From NCBI RefSeq assembly GCF_051414055.1, contig NZ_JBLKNX010000007.1:85865-149864 (forward strand): a DNA stretch of 64,000 nt, in the 5' to 3' direction. Below the pieces are notes generated by a model that saw nothing but the letters and a program-made list of their open reading frames with translations, was not told where the DNA came from and ran no database searches. The position numbers were made by a program, and so were the translations under genes. The stretch's first letter is position 1; every line of letters starts with the position of its first letter. This DNA is from Halosimplex halobium (GTDB lineage Archaea; Halobacteriota; Halobacteria; Halobacteriales; Haloarculaceae). Positions 9,803 through 16,976 of the stretch are shown piece after piece.

Positions 9803-10069
9803 CTACCAGTCCGGCGCGTCTCCGAGGTAGTCGTCGGCTTCACTGGACGTGTGTTCCATCTCCTCGGCGATCTCGCGGGCGCGCTCGGCGGTGGCGCGAT
9901 AGCCCGCTGCGAGCTCCTCGCGCGTGACGGGCTTCTCGATGACGACCCTCCCGTCGTCCTCCCGGACGACGACCTCGTCACCGCCGTCGATGCCCAGCCG
10001 CTCGCGGATCCCCTTCGGGATCGTCACCTGCCCGCGCTCGCCGACCGTCCGCTCCTCCTCGCTCGACAT
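9803..10069 (-). CDS. mazE: AbrB/MazE-family antitoxin
   Basis: This 88-residue protein has an N-terminal SpoVT/AbrB swapped-hairpin DNA-binding domain (GERGQVTIPKGIRERLGI followed by GDEVVVREDDGRVVIEKP). A C-terminal acidic helix (about residues 52-88) would bind and neutralise the toxin. It is the first gene of a mazE-mazF operon, with zero spacing to mazF. AbrB-type antitoxins normally repress their own promoter. A weak TATA-like GATATG sits about 15-20 bases upstream of the ATG on this strand. Confidence 0.88.
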   Translation of the reverse strand: MSSEEERTVGERGQVTIPKGIRERLGIDGGDEVVVREDDGRVVIEKPVTREELAAGYRATAERAREIAEEMEHTSSEADDYLGDAPDW

Positions 10070-10204
10070 GTGCGATCATATCGTATTCATACTCATGGCC
10101 CTTGTGGTCGCGTCGGTACTGGTAGGGAGGGTGCGAGCGGAACAGTCCGGCGGGTACGCTCCCGAAACCCGAACGCCTTTACTCGCCAGGCACGCCCTCC
10201 CGCT

Positions 10205-11074
10205 ATGGATCCGCGGGCGACGCTGCTCGCACTGCTGGTCGGGCTCGTGCAGGGCGTCCTGGAGTGGCTACCGGTCTCCAGCGAGGGCGGCGTCGCGCTC
10301 GTCGTCGCGCTGTTGACCGGCGAGTCGGCGTTCGACGCGACGCAGTTCGCGCTCTTCCTGCACGCGGGGACGGCCGTCGCCGCGCTGGCCTTCTACCGCG
10401 AGGAGGCGGTCGGCGTCCTCGAATCCGTCCCGGCGTGGCGGCCGCGCGACGCCTTCGGCGCCGACCGCGCCGACCTGACGTTCTACGGGGTCGCGACGCT
10501 CGTCTCGGGGGTCGTCGGGCTCTCGATCTACGCCGCGCTCTCGGAGGCCGCCACGGAGCTGGCGGGCGGCGCGTTCGTCGCCGCCGTCGGCGTCCTGCTC
10601 GTCGGCACAGGTCTGATCCAGCGGGCCGCCGACCGCTGGGGGCTGGGCGAGCGCGAGACGCCCGGCGCCGCCGACGCCGTGCTCGTGGGCGTCTGTCAGG
10701 GCCTCGCCCTGCTCCCCGGCGTCTCCCGGTCGGGCACCACGGTCAGCGCGCTGCTCCTGCGGGGCCACGAGGGCGAGCGCGCGCTACAGCTGTCCTTCCT
10801 CCTCTCGATCCCCGCCTCGCTCGGCGCGGGCCTGCTCGTCGTCCTCGACGAGGGCGTGCCGACGATCCCCGTCCCGCAGGCGGTGCTGGCGCTCGCCGTG
10901 AGCGCCGTCGTCGGCTACCTGACCGTCGGCGCGCTGGTGGCGCTGGTCCGCCGCGTCGCCTTCTGGGGCGTCTGCGTCGGCTTCGGCGCGCTGGCGGTCG
11001 TCGGCGGCGGCCTGCTCGTGCTCGCCGAGCGCGGATTGCTCGCCGGCGTCCAGGACTGGCTGCTCGTCGTGTGA
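10205..11074 (+). CDS. uppP: UppP/BacA-family polyprenyl-diphosphate phosphatase
   Basis: UppP enzymes remove one phosphate from polyprenyl diphosphate so the lipid carrier can be reused in glycan assembly; in archaea the substrate would be a dolichyl-type carrier. The 289-residue protein is very hydrophobic with about eight membrane segments and has both family motifs, QGVLEWLPVSSEGG near the N-terminus and LPGVSRSGTT around residue 180. The usual Gly-His after the first SS motif is EGG here. I chose the ATG at 10205, which begins with the hydrophobic first helix. The protein could serve the glycan island beginning 9 kb downstream, but it is not linked to it in an operon. Confidence 0.88.
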   Translation: MDPRATLLALLVGLVQGVLEWLPVSSEGGVALVVALLTGESAFDATQFALFLHAGTAVAALAFYREEAVGVLESVPAWRPRDAFGADRADLTFYGVATLVSGVVGLSIYAALSEAATELAGGAFVAAVGVLLVGTGLIQRAADRWGLGERETPGAADAVLVGVCQGLALLPGVSRSGTTVSALLLRGHEGERALQLSFLLSIPASLGAGLLVVLDEGVPTIPVPQAVLALAVSAVVGYLTVGALVALVRRVAFWGVCVGFGALAVVGGGLLVLAERGLLAGVQDWLLVV

Positions 11075-11193
11075 GTGATCGCCGTTGTGTAGCTGCTCGC
11101 CGTCGTGTACGTAGGTGCCGCGCACCCGGTTTCCGTAGCGGGCGCGCGGGGAGGGCCGAAGCGATGTCTCGGGAGTCGTTCAGTTCGCTCGCG

Positions 11194-11451
11194 TCACTTC
11201 GCCGCCGGGCGGCCGCGCTCGGCGCTCAGCCGCTCGTGGGCGCGTCGGGCCACCGGAACGGTGACCACGTGCCGGAAGCGAACGGCCGCCGCGGCGACGG
11301 CGACGCCGACGGCGACCGCGGGCTGGGCGACGGCCGCAACCATCGCGACCGCCACCGCCATCGCGACCGCGCTGACTGCGACGACCCGGGCGACCGAGTG
11401 GGACGCGACGGAAGCCGATACCGCGGCCGAACCGTGGACAGGTTGGCTCAT
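11194..11451 (-). CDS. Small Ala/Val-rich hydrophobic protein, unknown
   Basis: An 85-residue frame starts with ATG beside the left end of the TnpB element. It has a long run of alanine and valine (about residues 20-57) long enough for one or two membrane helices, then a basic C-terminus (RRAHERLSAERGRPAAK) that would stay inside by the positive-inside rule. No family is recognised. GC-rich sequence can yield such frames by chance, so this is only a candidate gene; the opposite strand holds overlapping frames that look like noise. The rest of 11075-11588 holds the left hairpin and promoter of the TnpB element. Confidence 0.35.
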   Translation of the reverse strand: MSQPVHGSAAVSASVASHSVARVVAVSAVAMAVAVAMVAAVAQPAVAVGVAVAAAAVRFRHVVTVPVARRAHERLSAERGRPAAK

Positions 11452-11469
11452 AGAGTAGCAAGGCGGAAA

Positions 11470-11492
11470 CCCACGACTTCACAGGTCGTGGG
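11470..11492 (+). repeat. Left-end hairpin of the TnpB element
   Basis: CCCACGAC (11470-11477) pairs with GTCGTGGG (11485-11492) across a seven-base loop. It is the left counterpart of the hairpin at 12831-12850, and TnpA recognises such structures in this element group. Confidence 0.7.
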
Positions 11493-11557
11493 AGGAAGCC
11501 GACGACACCGACACACTCCACGACCGTTGACAGCAGATTCCCACACGATTCGGTAAA

Positions 11558-11566
11558 TAATATAAA
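11558..11566 (+). promoter_or_regulatory. TATA box of tnpB
   Basis: AATAATATA followed by AAT lies about 25-30 bases before the tnpB ATG in an otherwise GC-rich region, fitting an archaeal TATA box with a very short leader. Confidence 0.55.
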
Positions 11567-11588
11567 TCTACGCCTCACTATATGAAGT

Positions 11589-12803
11589 ATGGTGGAGGTG
11601 CGGCGAACTGTCGTCGTCAAACTGACGGTCGACGACAGCGACGCAGCTCTCCTCCAGGAAACCATCGAGGAGTACTTGTGGGCTGCCAACTACGTCGTCG
11701 AGGACGCCTGGCAGGACGAGTACAAGCCCACGTCCAAGCAGCAGCTCCACGAGCGGACGTATACGGACGTACGCGAGCAGACGAGACTCCAGGCCAATCT
11801 CGTTCAATCCGCGCGGAACAAGGCTGCCGAGGCAATCAAGGGTGTCGTCGCGCGCTGGCAAGCGGGCAAAGACGCCTCACGACCACAGTTCACCACGCCG
11901 TCGGTCCGCTACGACAAGCGCAGCGCGACCTTCCACGACGACCACGTCTCGCTCTCGACGGTCGATGGCCGCATCGAGGCCGACTACGTTCTGCCGCCCG
12001 AGGGCGACAATCCACAAACGGAGTATCTCCGCGACGACGACTACGAGATTACAGGCGCGACGCTCCAGTACCGCGAGGCGACGGACACGTTCTTTCTTCA
12101 CGTCGGCACAAGGGCCGAAGTGGAGTCGGAGATACCGGACACCGGCGATGCCGAGCACAGCACAGTCCTCGGTGTCGACCTCGGTATCGAACAGCTCGCC
12201 GTCACCTCGACTGGCCAGTTCTGGAGCGGTGGCCTCCTGAACCACCGTCGGCGGGAGTGCGAGCGCGTCCGTGGAAATCTCCAGCAGACTGGGACGGAAT
12301 CAGCCCATCGAACGCTCGAGCAACTGGGCGATCGGGAGACACGATGGGTCGAGGACTACTTGCACCGGGTTTCGAAGTCCATCGTCCAGGAAGCACTCGC
12401 CCACGACTGCGAGACGATCGTCTTCGAGGAATTGACCGACATCCGCGAGCGACTACCTAACGCCAAGCAATTCCACGCCTGGGCGTTCCGTCGGTTGTAC
12501 GACTACGTCGCCTACAAAGCCGAAGCGGAAGGCATCGAGACGACGCAAGTCGACCCAGCGTACACGTCCCAACGCTGTTCGAAGTGCGGGACGACACTGG
12601 CGGAGAATCGGTCGTCACAGGCGCGGTTCTGTTGCCAGAAGTGTGGCTACGAGGTCAACGCCGATTACAACGCGGCGAAGAACATCGGCGTTCGGTATCT
12701 CCGTGCGGGGCAGAAGTCTCCGCACGGAGGGGCGACACGTCACCTCGCCCTGAAGTCGGGGACGCTGAACGTGAACGGCGAGTATTCGCCTGCCGCCCAG
12801 TAG
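11589..12803 (+). CDS. tnpB: RNA-guided endonuclease TnpB
   Basis: TnpB is an RuvC-like nuclease, ancestral to Cas12, that uses an RNA from the element's right end as a guide. The 404-residue protein keeps all three RuvC acidic residues: D in GVDLGIEQLAV (near residue 197), E in IVFEELTDIRERL (near 280) and D in NADYNAAKNIG (near 358). It also has the zinc ribbon CSKC...CQKC between RuvC II and III. The start ATG at 11589 has a TATA box 25-30 bases upstream. The C-terminal residues run into the right-end hairpin region, where the guide RNA is usually encoded. All catalytic residues are intact, so the protein is probably functional. Confidence 0.93.
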   Translation: MVEVRRTVVVKLTVDDSDAALLQETIEEYLWAANYVVEDAWQDEYKPTSKQQLHERTYTDVREQTRLQANLVQSARNKAAEAIKGVVARWQAGKDASRPQFTTPSVRYDKRSATFHDDHVSLSTVDGRIEADYVLPPEGDNPQTEYLRDDDYEITGATLQYREATDTFFLHVGTRAEVESEIPDTGDAEHSTVLGVDLGIEQLAVTSTGQFWSGGLLNHRRRECERVRGNLQQTGTESAHRTLEQLGDRETRWVEDYLHRVSKSIVQEALAHDCETIVFEELTDIRERLPNAKQFHAWAFRRLYDYVAYKAEAEGIETTQVDPAYTSQRCSKCGTTLAENRSSQARFCCQKCGYEVNADYNAAKNIGVRYLRAGQKSPHGGATRHLALKSGTLNVNGEYSPAAQ

Positions 12804-12853
12804 CGGCCAGAACGGGAGTCCACCGACAAGCCCACGGCCTCAGCCGTGGGTTG
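12690..12853 (+). ncRNA. Candidate reRNA/omegaRNA scaffold at the TnpB element right end
   Basis: In characterised TnpB systems the guide RNA covers the 3' end of tnpB and the right end, and the guide itself is the flanking DNA. Here the tnpB 3' end is followed after 27 bases by the CCCACGGC/GCCGTGGG hairpin (12831-12850) and then TTGGTGAC. The RNA limits are inferred by analogy; nothing in the sequence fixes the 5' end. Confidence 0.35.
12831..12850 (+). repeat. Right-end hairpin of the TnpB element
   Basis: CCCACGGC (12831-12838) pairs perfectly with GCCGTGGG (12843-12850) across a four-base loop. It sits 27 bases after the tnpB stop codon and marks the right end of the element. Confidence 0.7.
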
Positions 12854-13005
12854 GTGACATCTGATCGAAGGGCCGGGGCCACCATAAGTATAATACGAAA
12901 TACATTTCTGTAGGGCGAAATACTGAAACGCAGTCCGGTAAGAGCTCTGTCACTATCCGGTCGACCGTGCTCGCCGAGCGGCGAGCGACAGGGTGGCGCC
13001 CCGGG

Positions 13006-13012
13006 ATATTTG
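13006..13012 (+). promoter_or_regulatory. TATA-like box of the ArsR-like regulator
   Basis: GATATTT lies about 27-33 bases upstream of the ATG at 13039, which fits a leaderless or short-leader transcript. Confidence 0.45.
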
Positions 13013-13038
13013 TGCCGCGGAGTCCCGAGTGTCGAAGT

Positions 13039-13947
13039 ATGGCCGACGGAGGAGACTCCGGAGAACAGAGACCGGGTGCCGACGAGCGCGGGGACGGAAT
13101 CGTCGAGCGAGTGTCCGCGGAGGGCGCCTTCGAGCTGCTGGGCAACGAGACGCGCCTCGCCACCGTGCGGGCGCTGTTCGAGGCCGACGACCCGCTGTCG
13201 TTCTCGGCGCTGCGGGACGCGGTCGGGGTGCGCGACAGCGGGCAGTTCAACTACCACCTCGACAAGCTCCGCGGGTCGTTCGTCCGCGAAACCGACGAGG
13301 GGTACGCGCTGACCGCGGCGGGGACCCACGTCGTCGGGTCGGTCCTCGCCGGCCACTACACGAAGACCGTCGCGGGCGACCCGGTCCCCGTCGACGCCGA
13401 CTGCCCGTACTGCGAGGGGTCGCTCGCGGCGCTGTTCGACGAGGAGTACGTCCGTATCGCCTGTTCGGACTGCGACCGGAACGTGATCAGCCTCACCGTC
13501 CCGCCGGGGGCGTTCGAGGACCACCCCCGCGAGGAGTGGCCCGTCGTCGCCGAGCGCTGGACCCGCCGGACGTTCGAGCGCTACCAGCGCGGGTTCTGCG
13601 GGGTCTGCCACGGCCCCGTCGACCCGCACCTGGAGCTGGACCCGCCCGACGTACACGACGTGTACGACGCCGGCGTCCGGTACGCCTGCCGGCGGTGCGG
13701 CGACGACATGTTCGCCAACGTCGAGGCCACCGTCCTCTCGCACCCGGCGGTCGTCGCCTTCTACTACGAGCGGGGGATCGACGTGGCCGAGACCCCGATC
13801 TGGGCGTTCGACTGGGCGGTCCAGCCGACGGCCTCGGTCGTCGCCGAGGACCCGCCGCGGGTCGAGGTTCCGGTCGAACACGAGGGCGACCGCCTCGTGC
13901 TCACGCTGGACGAGGCCGCCGACGTGGTCGCGGAGCGCCGCGCGTGA
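13039..13947 (+). CDS. ArsR-like winged-helix protein with zinc-ribbon-like C-terminal domain
   Basis: The N-terminal about 85 residues form a winged helix: AFELLGNETRLATVRALFE is the classic ArsR opening helix pair, and a recognition helix and wing follow (FNYHLDKLRGSFVRE, then GYALTAAG). The rest of the 302-residue protein holds three CxxC-type pairs (CPYC, CSDC, CGVC, then CRRC). These suggest one or two zinc ribbons, a pattern of a haloarchaeal regulator family (DUF7351-like). It is likely a DNA-binding transcription factor. I chose the ATG at 13039, not an upstream in-frame start, because a TATA-like box fits it. It is monocistronic and its target is not evident. Confidence 0.75.
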   Translation: MADGGDSGEQRPGADERGDGIVERVSAEGAFELLGNETRLATVRALFEADDPLSFSALRDAVGVRDSGQFNYHLDKLRGSFVRETDEGYALTAAGTHVVGSVLAGHYTKTVAGDPVPVDADCPYCEGSLAALFDEEYVRIACSDCDRNVISLTVPPGAFEDHPREEWPVVAERWTRRTFERYQRGFCGVCHGPVDPHLELDPPDVHDVYDAGVRYACRRCGDDMFANVEATVLSHPAVVAFYYERGIDVAETPIWAFDWAVQPTASVVAEDPPRVEVPVEHEGDRLVLTLDEAADVVAERRA

Positions 13948-13990
13948 CCGCGGTGCGTGTCGCGGTCGTACAGTGCGAGATTGCCCAGAC

Positions 13991-14000
13991 GAATTTATAT
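13991..14000 (+). promoter_or_regulatory. TATA box of the first cheF gene
   Basis: GAATTTATAT is an AT-rich island in GC-rich DNA and lies 33-42 bases before the ATG at 14033, leaving a short leader. Confidence 0.55.
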
Positions 14001-14032
14001 AGGTCGCGCCGTCATCCTTCGATAGCTGCGAC

Positions 14033-14902
14033 ATGAGCGGGGACGAAGCCAAACTCGTGGACGCCTCGGGCGACTACGCGTTCGTCGTCAGGGACGGCGA
14101 ACCGGTCGACCAGCCGCGCTGGCGCTCCTCGCGCGTCGTCCTCACCAGCGAGCGGATCGTCCTCGCCGACGCCGACGGCAACCAGTCGTTCCCCCACGGC
14201 GCCGTCGAACTCGTCGACGACCCCGACGGCGTGGTCCCCGAAGGGTTCCCCGCCGACGGCGCTACCGCGCTCCGGGCCGGCAACCACACCCTCCTCGTCG
14301 ACGCTCCCGAGGTCGACGCCTTCGACCGGGAGTACTGCCGCGCGGCGCTGGACGCGGAGGTCATCCTCGTCAAACACCCCGCAGTCGTCGGCGGCGTCGT
14401 CCAGGACACCGAGTGGTCGAAGGCCCGCTTTCGCTTCGCCGACGACACCGTCAAGCTCGCGCTCCCCGGCGGCCGGAGCACGTCTTTCCCCGTCGAGGAC
14501 GTGGGCACCGTCGAGACGGCCACCCAGGAGGTCATGGGCAGCCGGCGGCAGGTCGTCCGGCTCGAACACACCGACGAGGAGGACCGCAGCGTCGAGACGC
14601 ACTTCTCGGGCACCGACGCCCACTGCCGCGCGCTCGCTCACCTCTTCGAGGCCGTCGTCTCCGAGCGGGGCAGCGAGGAGCACGAGCTCACGGAGACCGA
14701 ACGCCAGGTGCTGATGGCGCTGTACTCGGGCGTCTCCCCCTTCGAGATGAGCGACTTCGTCGGCATCAGCGTCGAGGAGGTCGAGGAGATCTACGGGAAG
14801 TTGCTGGAGATGGACGCCGTCGACGAGGTCCGCACCCGCACCGAAGTGTCGCTCAACGCCCACGGGCGGAATCTGGCGAGCGAAGCGATGAGCGAGCAGT
14901 AG
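14033..14902 (+). CDS. cheF: CheF-family taxis protein, paralogue 1
   Basis: CheF proteins are archaeal adaptors that link the Che signalling proteins (CheY, CheC/CheD) to the archaellum motor. This 289-residue protein has the family pattern: an N-terminal beta-rich part, the motif DTEWSKARFRFADD preceded by HPAVVGGVVQ, and a C-terminal winged-helix-like part (ETERQVLMALYSGVSPFEMSDF then EVEEIYGKLLEMDAVDEVRTRTEVSLNAHGR, described here in pieces). It shares all these segments with the second copy at 16977. No archaellum or other che genes are nearby, so its role may differ from the canonical motor adaptor. A second, degraded copy of its 3' end lies at 15557-15636. Confidence 0.85.
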   Translation: MSGDEAKLVDASGDYAFVVRDGEPVDQPRWRSSRVVLTSERIVLADADGNQSFPHGAVELVDDPDGVVPEGFPADGATALRAGNHTLLVDAPEVDAFDREYCRAALDAEVILVKHPAVVGGVVQDTEWSKARFRFADDTVKLALPGGRSTSFPVEDVGTVETATQEVMGSRRQVVRLEHTDEEDRSVETHFSGTDAHCRALAHLFEAVVSERGSEEHELTETERQVLMALYSGVSPFEMSDFVGISVEEVEEIYGKLLEMDAVDEVRTRTEVSLNAHGRNLASEAMSEQ

Positions 14903-14904
14903 CG

Positions 14905-15006
14905 CTACTCCCCCGAGAGATACTCGTGGACGGCTTCGACGAATTCGACGTACCGTTCGAGACTGTTCTGGACGGCATCGAACACGATTTCGTCTGTATT
15001 GCCCAT
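14905..15006 (-). CDS. 33-residue ORF downstream of the MNT gene, unknown
   Basis: An ATG at 15006 follows the MNT stop codon by 12 bases and is preceded by a good Shine-Dalgarno-like GGGGAGA. The frame encodes 33 residues, with a helical core ERYVEFVEAVHEYLSGE. In MNT loci this position normally holds a HEPN toxin of over 100 residues, and this peptide does not look like a HEPN N-terminus. It could be a truncated partner or an independent small protein. It stops 2 bases after the cheF stop codon on the opposite strand, which is where the inserted module appears to begin. Confidence 0.35.
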   Translation of the reverse strand: MGNTDEIVFDAVQNSLERYVEFVEAVHEYLSGE

Positions 15007-15018
15007 CTTCTCCCCTGT

Positions 15019-15474
15019 TCAGGCATTTCCCGAGTCTACCTCGCCGTCGTTCCGAAGCCGCTCAACGGCCGCTGCTACCCGGTCTTTCGCCGCTTCCGTC
15101 GAGAGTTCTTCCCCGGCGAATTCCGCTTTCAGTTCGGCTCGTTGGTCCTCCGACCCGCGGATCGTCACTCCGTGTTCGAAGACGGTCTCGGCGAAGGATT
15201 CGGGCATGGTCCGAACGTCCACGATATCGATGTCGTAGGAGATCGCGTCCCCGACCGCCGAGCGGAGGCGGAGATACGCGTCGCTGTATCCCTCGTCTTC
15301 GGGACCGAGCGCCTCGAACGACACTGCCAGATCGAGGTCGCTGTCGGTATGTACGTCATCCTTCGCGAGGGACCCGAAGACCATCGCGAACGAAACCCCG
15401 TGTTCGGAGAGGATCTCGCGCACTCGGGTCAGTTCCGCCTCGTCGAGGGGAAGACGGCGCTCGGCGGAGGTCAT
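15019..15474 (-). CDS. MNT-type minimal nucleotidyltransferase (antitoxin-like)
   Basis: The 151-residue protein has the minimal nucleotidyltransferase motif: GS at 34-35 and D-S-D-L-D (D46 and D48) ten residues later, inside MVFGSLAKDDVHTDSDLDLAV. A third acidic residue probably comes from YDIDIVDV. MNT proteins usually neutralise HEPN RNases by AMPylating a tyrosine on the toxin. No full HEPN gene is present here; only a 33-residue ORF follows. The module lies between a cheF gene and a duplicate of that gene's 3' end, which suggests it was inserted. Its role is inferred from family and context. Confidence 0.75.
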   Translation of the reverse strand: MTSAERRLPLDEAELTRVREILSEHGVSFAMVFGSLAKDDVHTDSDLDLAVSFEALGPEDEGYSDAYLRLRSAVGDAISYDIDIVDVRTMPESFAETVFEHGVTIRGSEDQRAELKAEFAGEELSTEAAKDRVAAAVERLRNDGEVDSGNA

Positions 15475-15556
15475 TGCTTCTAGTTCGATCCCACCGACGT
15501 ATTAGTGTTGGTGCCGGCGTCGACGGGTTTGTCCAGGCCTCTGTCTCCGGATGCAC

Positions 15557-15636
15557 CGACGAGGTCCGCACCCACACCGAGGTGTCGTTCGACGCCCACG
15601 GACGGTACTTGACGAGCAAAACTACAAGCGACAGGT
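15557..15636 (+). pseudogene. Decayed duplicate of the 3' end of cheF paralogue 1
   Basis: About 80 bases match the cheF end at 14820-14900. The translated match is D-E-V-R-T-H-T-E-V-S-F-D-A-H-G-R-Y-L, against D-E-V-R-T-R-T-E-V-S-L-N-A-H-G-R-N-L in the intact gene. Roughly three quarters of the bases agree, with a small indel near the end; the stop codon is lost. The MNT module lies between the two copies. Confidence 0.75.
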
Positions 15637-15678
15637 GTTTCGACCACAGAAGCGCCCTCTTCCCGCTGGTCTGCTCCG

Positions 15679-16764
15679 TTACTCGTCGTCGACGCTCACG
15701 CACGTCCCGGCCTCGGCCGACCGATAGATGGCGTCCATGACGCGCTGGACGGTCAGCGCCTCCTCGACCGTACTGTCGGCCGGGGGCTCTCCCTCGGCGA
15801 CGGCCTCCAAGAACCGTTTGTCGTTGCCTTCCCAGCCGGTGTGGTCGAGCGACCCGTCGGCCAGCTCGGCCTCCATCACGTGGTCGGTGCCCTGGCGACC
15901 GGACTCGATCAGGTGCAACTCCTCGCCGCCGAGGTCGAGGCGCGCCCCGGCGTCGGTCCCGCGGACGAGGAACTCCTGGGACTCGGTCTGGTTGGCCGCC
16001 CAGGCGACCTCCAGGGAGACCGTGCGGTCGTCGGCACAGCGGATCATCGCCGTCGCCGAGTCCTCCACGTCGAAGACGGCCTCCTCGGTCTCGTCGTACC
16101 AGTCGCCGGGGTCGGCGTAGTCCTCCCGGTTGCCGAACTCGGTGCGGGTGACGGCGAACACCTCCTCGACGGGCGGGAAATCCAGCAGGTACAGCGCGAA
16201 GTCGATGGCGTGGACGCCGATGTCGACGACCGCGCCGCCGCCGGACAGCTCCTCGTTGGTGAACCACGAGCCGACGCCGGGGATGCCCCGCGAGCGGACG
16301 TAGTCGGCCTGGACGTGGGTCACGTCGCCGAACCGGCCGTCGGCGCGGTAGCCGGTTAACACTTCCGCCGCGGTCGAGACCCGGTTGTGGAAGTTGACCA
16401 TGCAGAAGCCCTCGGCCTCGCGGGCGGCCGCGGCGATGCGTTCGGCCGCGTCGAGGGTATCCGCCAGCGGCTTCTCGCAGAGCACGTCGTAGCCCCGTTC
16501 GAGCGCGCCGACGACCGACTCCTCGTGGAAGGCGTTGGGCGTCGAGACGACGACCGCGTCCAGGTCCTCGCGCTCGTACATCTCGTCGGCGTCCTCGTAG
16601 GTCGTCGCGCCGAACGACCGGGCGAACTCGTCGCGGCTGTCGGCCACCACGTCCGTCCCCGCGACGACCTCGTGGCCGAACTCCACGGCGTTGTTCGCGT
16701 GTGTCTGGCCCATGAAGCCGAGTCCGACGACGCCGAGGCGCACCGTCTGCTGTCCGTCTGTCAT
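15679..16764 (-). CDS. Gfo/Idh/MocA-family NAD(P)-dependent oxidoreductase
   Basis: The 361-residue protein has the N-terminal Rossmann motif GVVGLGFMGQTH (residues 11-22) and the family hallmark EKP in YDVLCEKPLAD (near 97), which carries the cofactor-contacting lysine. The C-terminal part has the GGGAVVDIGVHAIDFALYLL helix of the GFO/IDH/MocA alpha/beta domain. Members oxidise or reduce sugars, inositols or sugar nucleotides at a hydroxyl group. No neighbouring gene gives the substrate. It is convergent with the decayed cheF fragment and divergent from the second cheF gene. The ATG at 16764 matches the expected Rossmann start. Confidence 0.85.
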   Translation of the reverse strand: MTDGQQTVRLGVVGLGFMGQTHANNAVEFGHEVVAGTDVVADSRDEFARSFGATTYEDADEMYEREDLDAVVVSTPNAFHEESVVGALERGYDVLCEKPLADTLDAAERIAAAAREAEGFCMVNFHNRVSTAAEVLTGYRADGRFGDVTHVQADYVRSRGIPGVGSWFTNEELSGGGAVVDIGVHAIDFALYLLDFPPVEEVFAVTRTEFGNREDYADPGDWYDETEEAVFDVEDSATAMIRCADDRTVSLEVAWAANQTESQEFLVRGTDAGARLDLGGEELHLIESGRQGTDHVMEAELADGSLDHTGWEGNDKRFLEAVAEGEPPADSTVEEALTVQRVMDAIYRSAEAGTCVSVDDE

Positions 16765-16926
16765 GGCTGTGATCCCGTCTGGACCGCGGATGAGCCTTTG
16801 GGCCGCGGCGGCCTGGTCCGGCTGTCGGTCTCCGGGTGAGTCGGCGCCGATTCCTCCGCGTCGTCGGGAGCCGTTGGCGGGTTCGGACCCCGGCCGAGGC
16901 GACCGATTTCGGGAGGCGATAATCGG

Positions 16927-16946
16927 CCCGCAACGCCTATTGCGGG
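16927..16946. promoter_or_regulatory. Inverted repeat upstream of cheF paralogue 2
   Basis: CCCGCAA (16927-16933) and TTGCGGG (16940-16946) form a perfect 7-bp inverted repeat with a 6-base spacer, ending 30 bases before the cheF ATG. The position suits an operator between divergent genes, but a chance repeat is possible. Confidence 0.35.
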
Positions 16947-16976
16947 CGACCGGGAAAGCCCGACAATCGCGGTCCC

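Larger units (their letters stand above)
11463..12853 (+). mobile_element. IS200/IS605-group solo TnpB element (IS1341 type, no tnpA)
   Basis: A single tnpB gene is framed by two subterminal hairpins that share the CCCACG start: 11470-11492 at the left and 12831-12850 at the right. IS200/IS605 elements are recognised by hairpins instead of terminal inverted repeats, and this layout fits. No Y1 transposase (TnpA) is present, so movement would need one in trans. The exact ends cannot be set from one copy; I give the interval from just outside the left hairpin to just after the right one. Confidence 0.75.
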
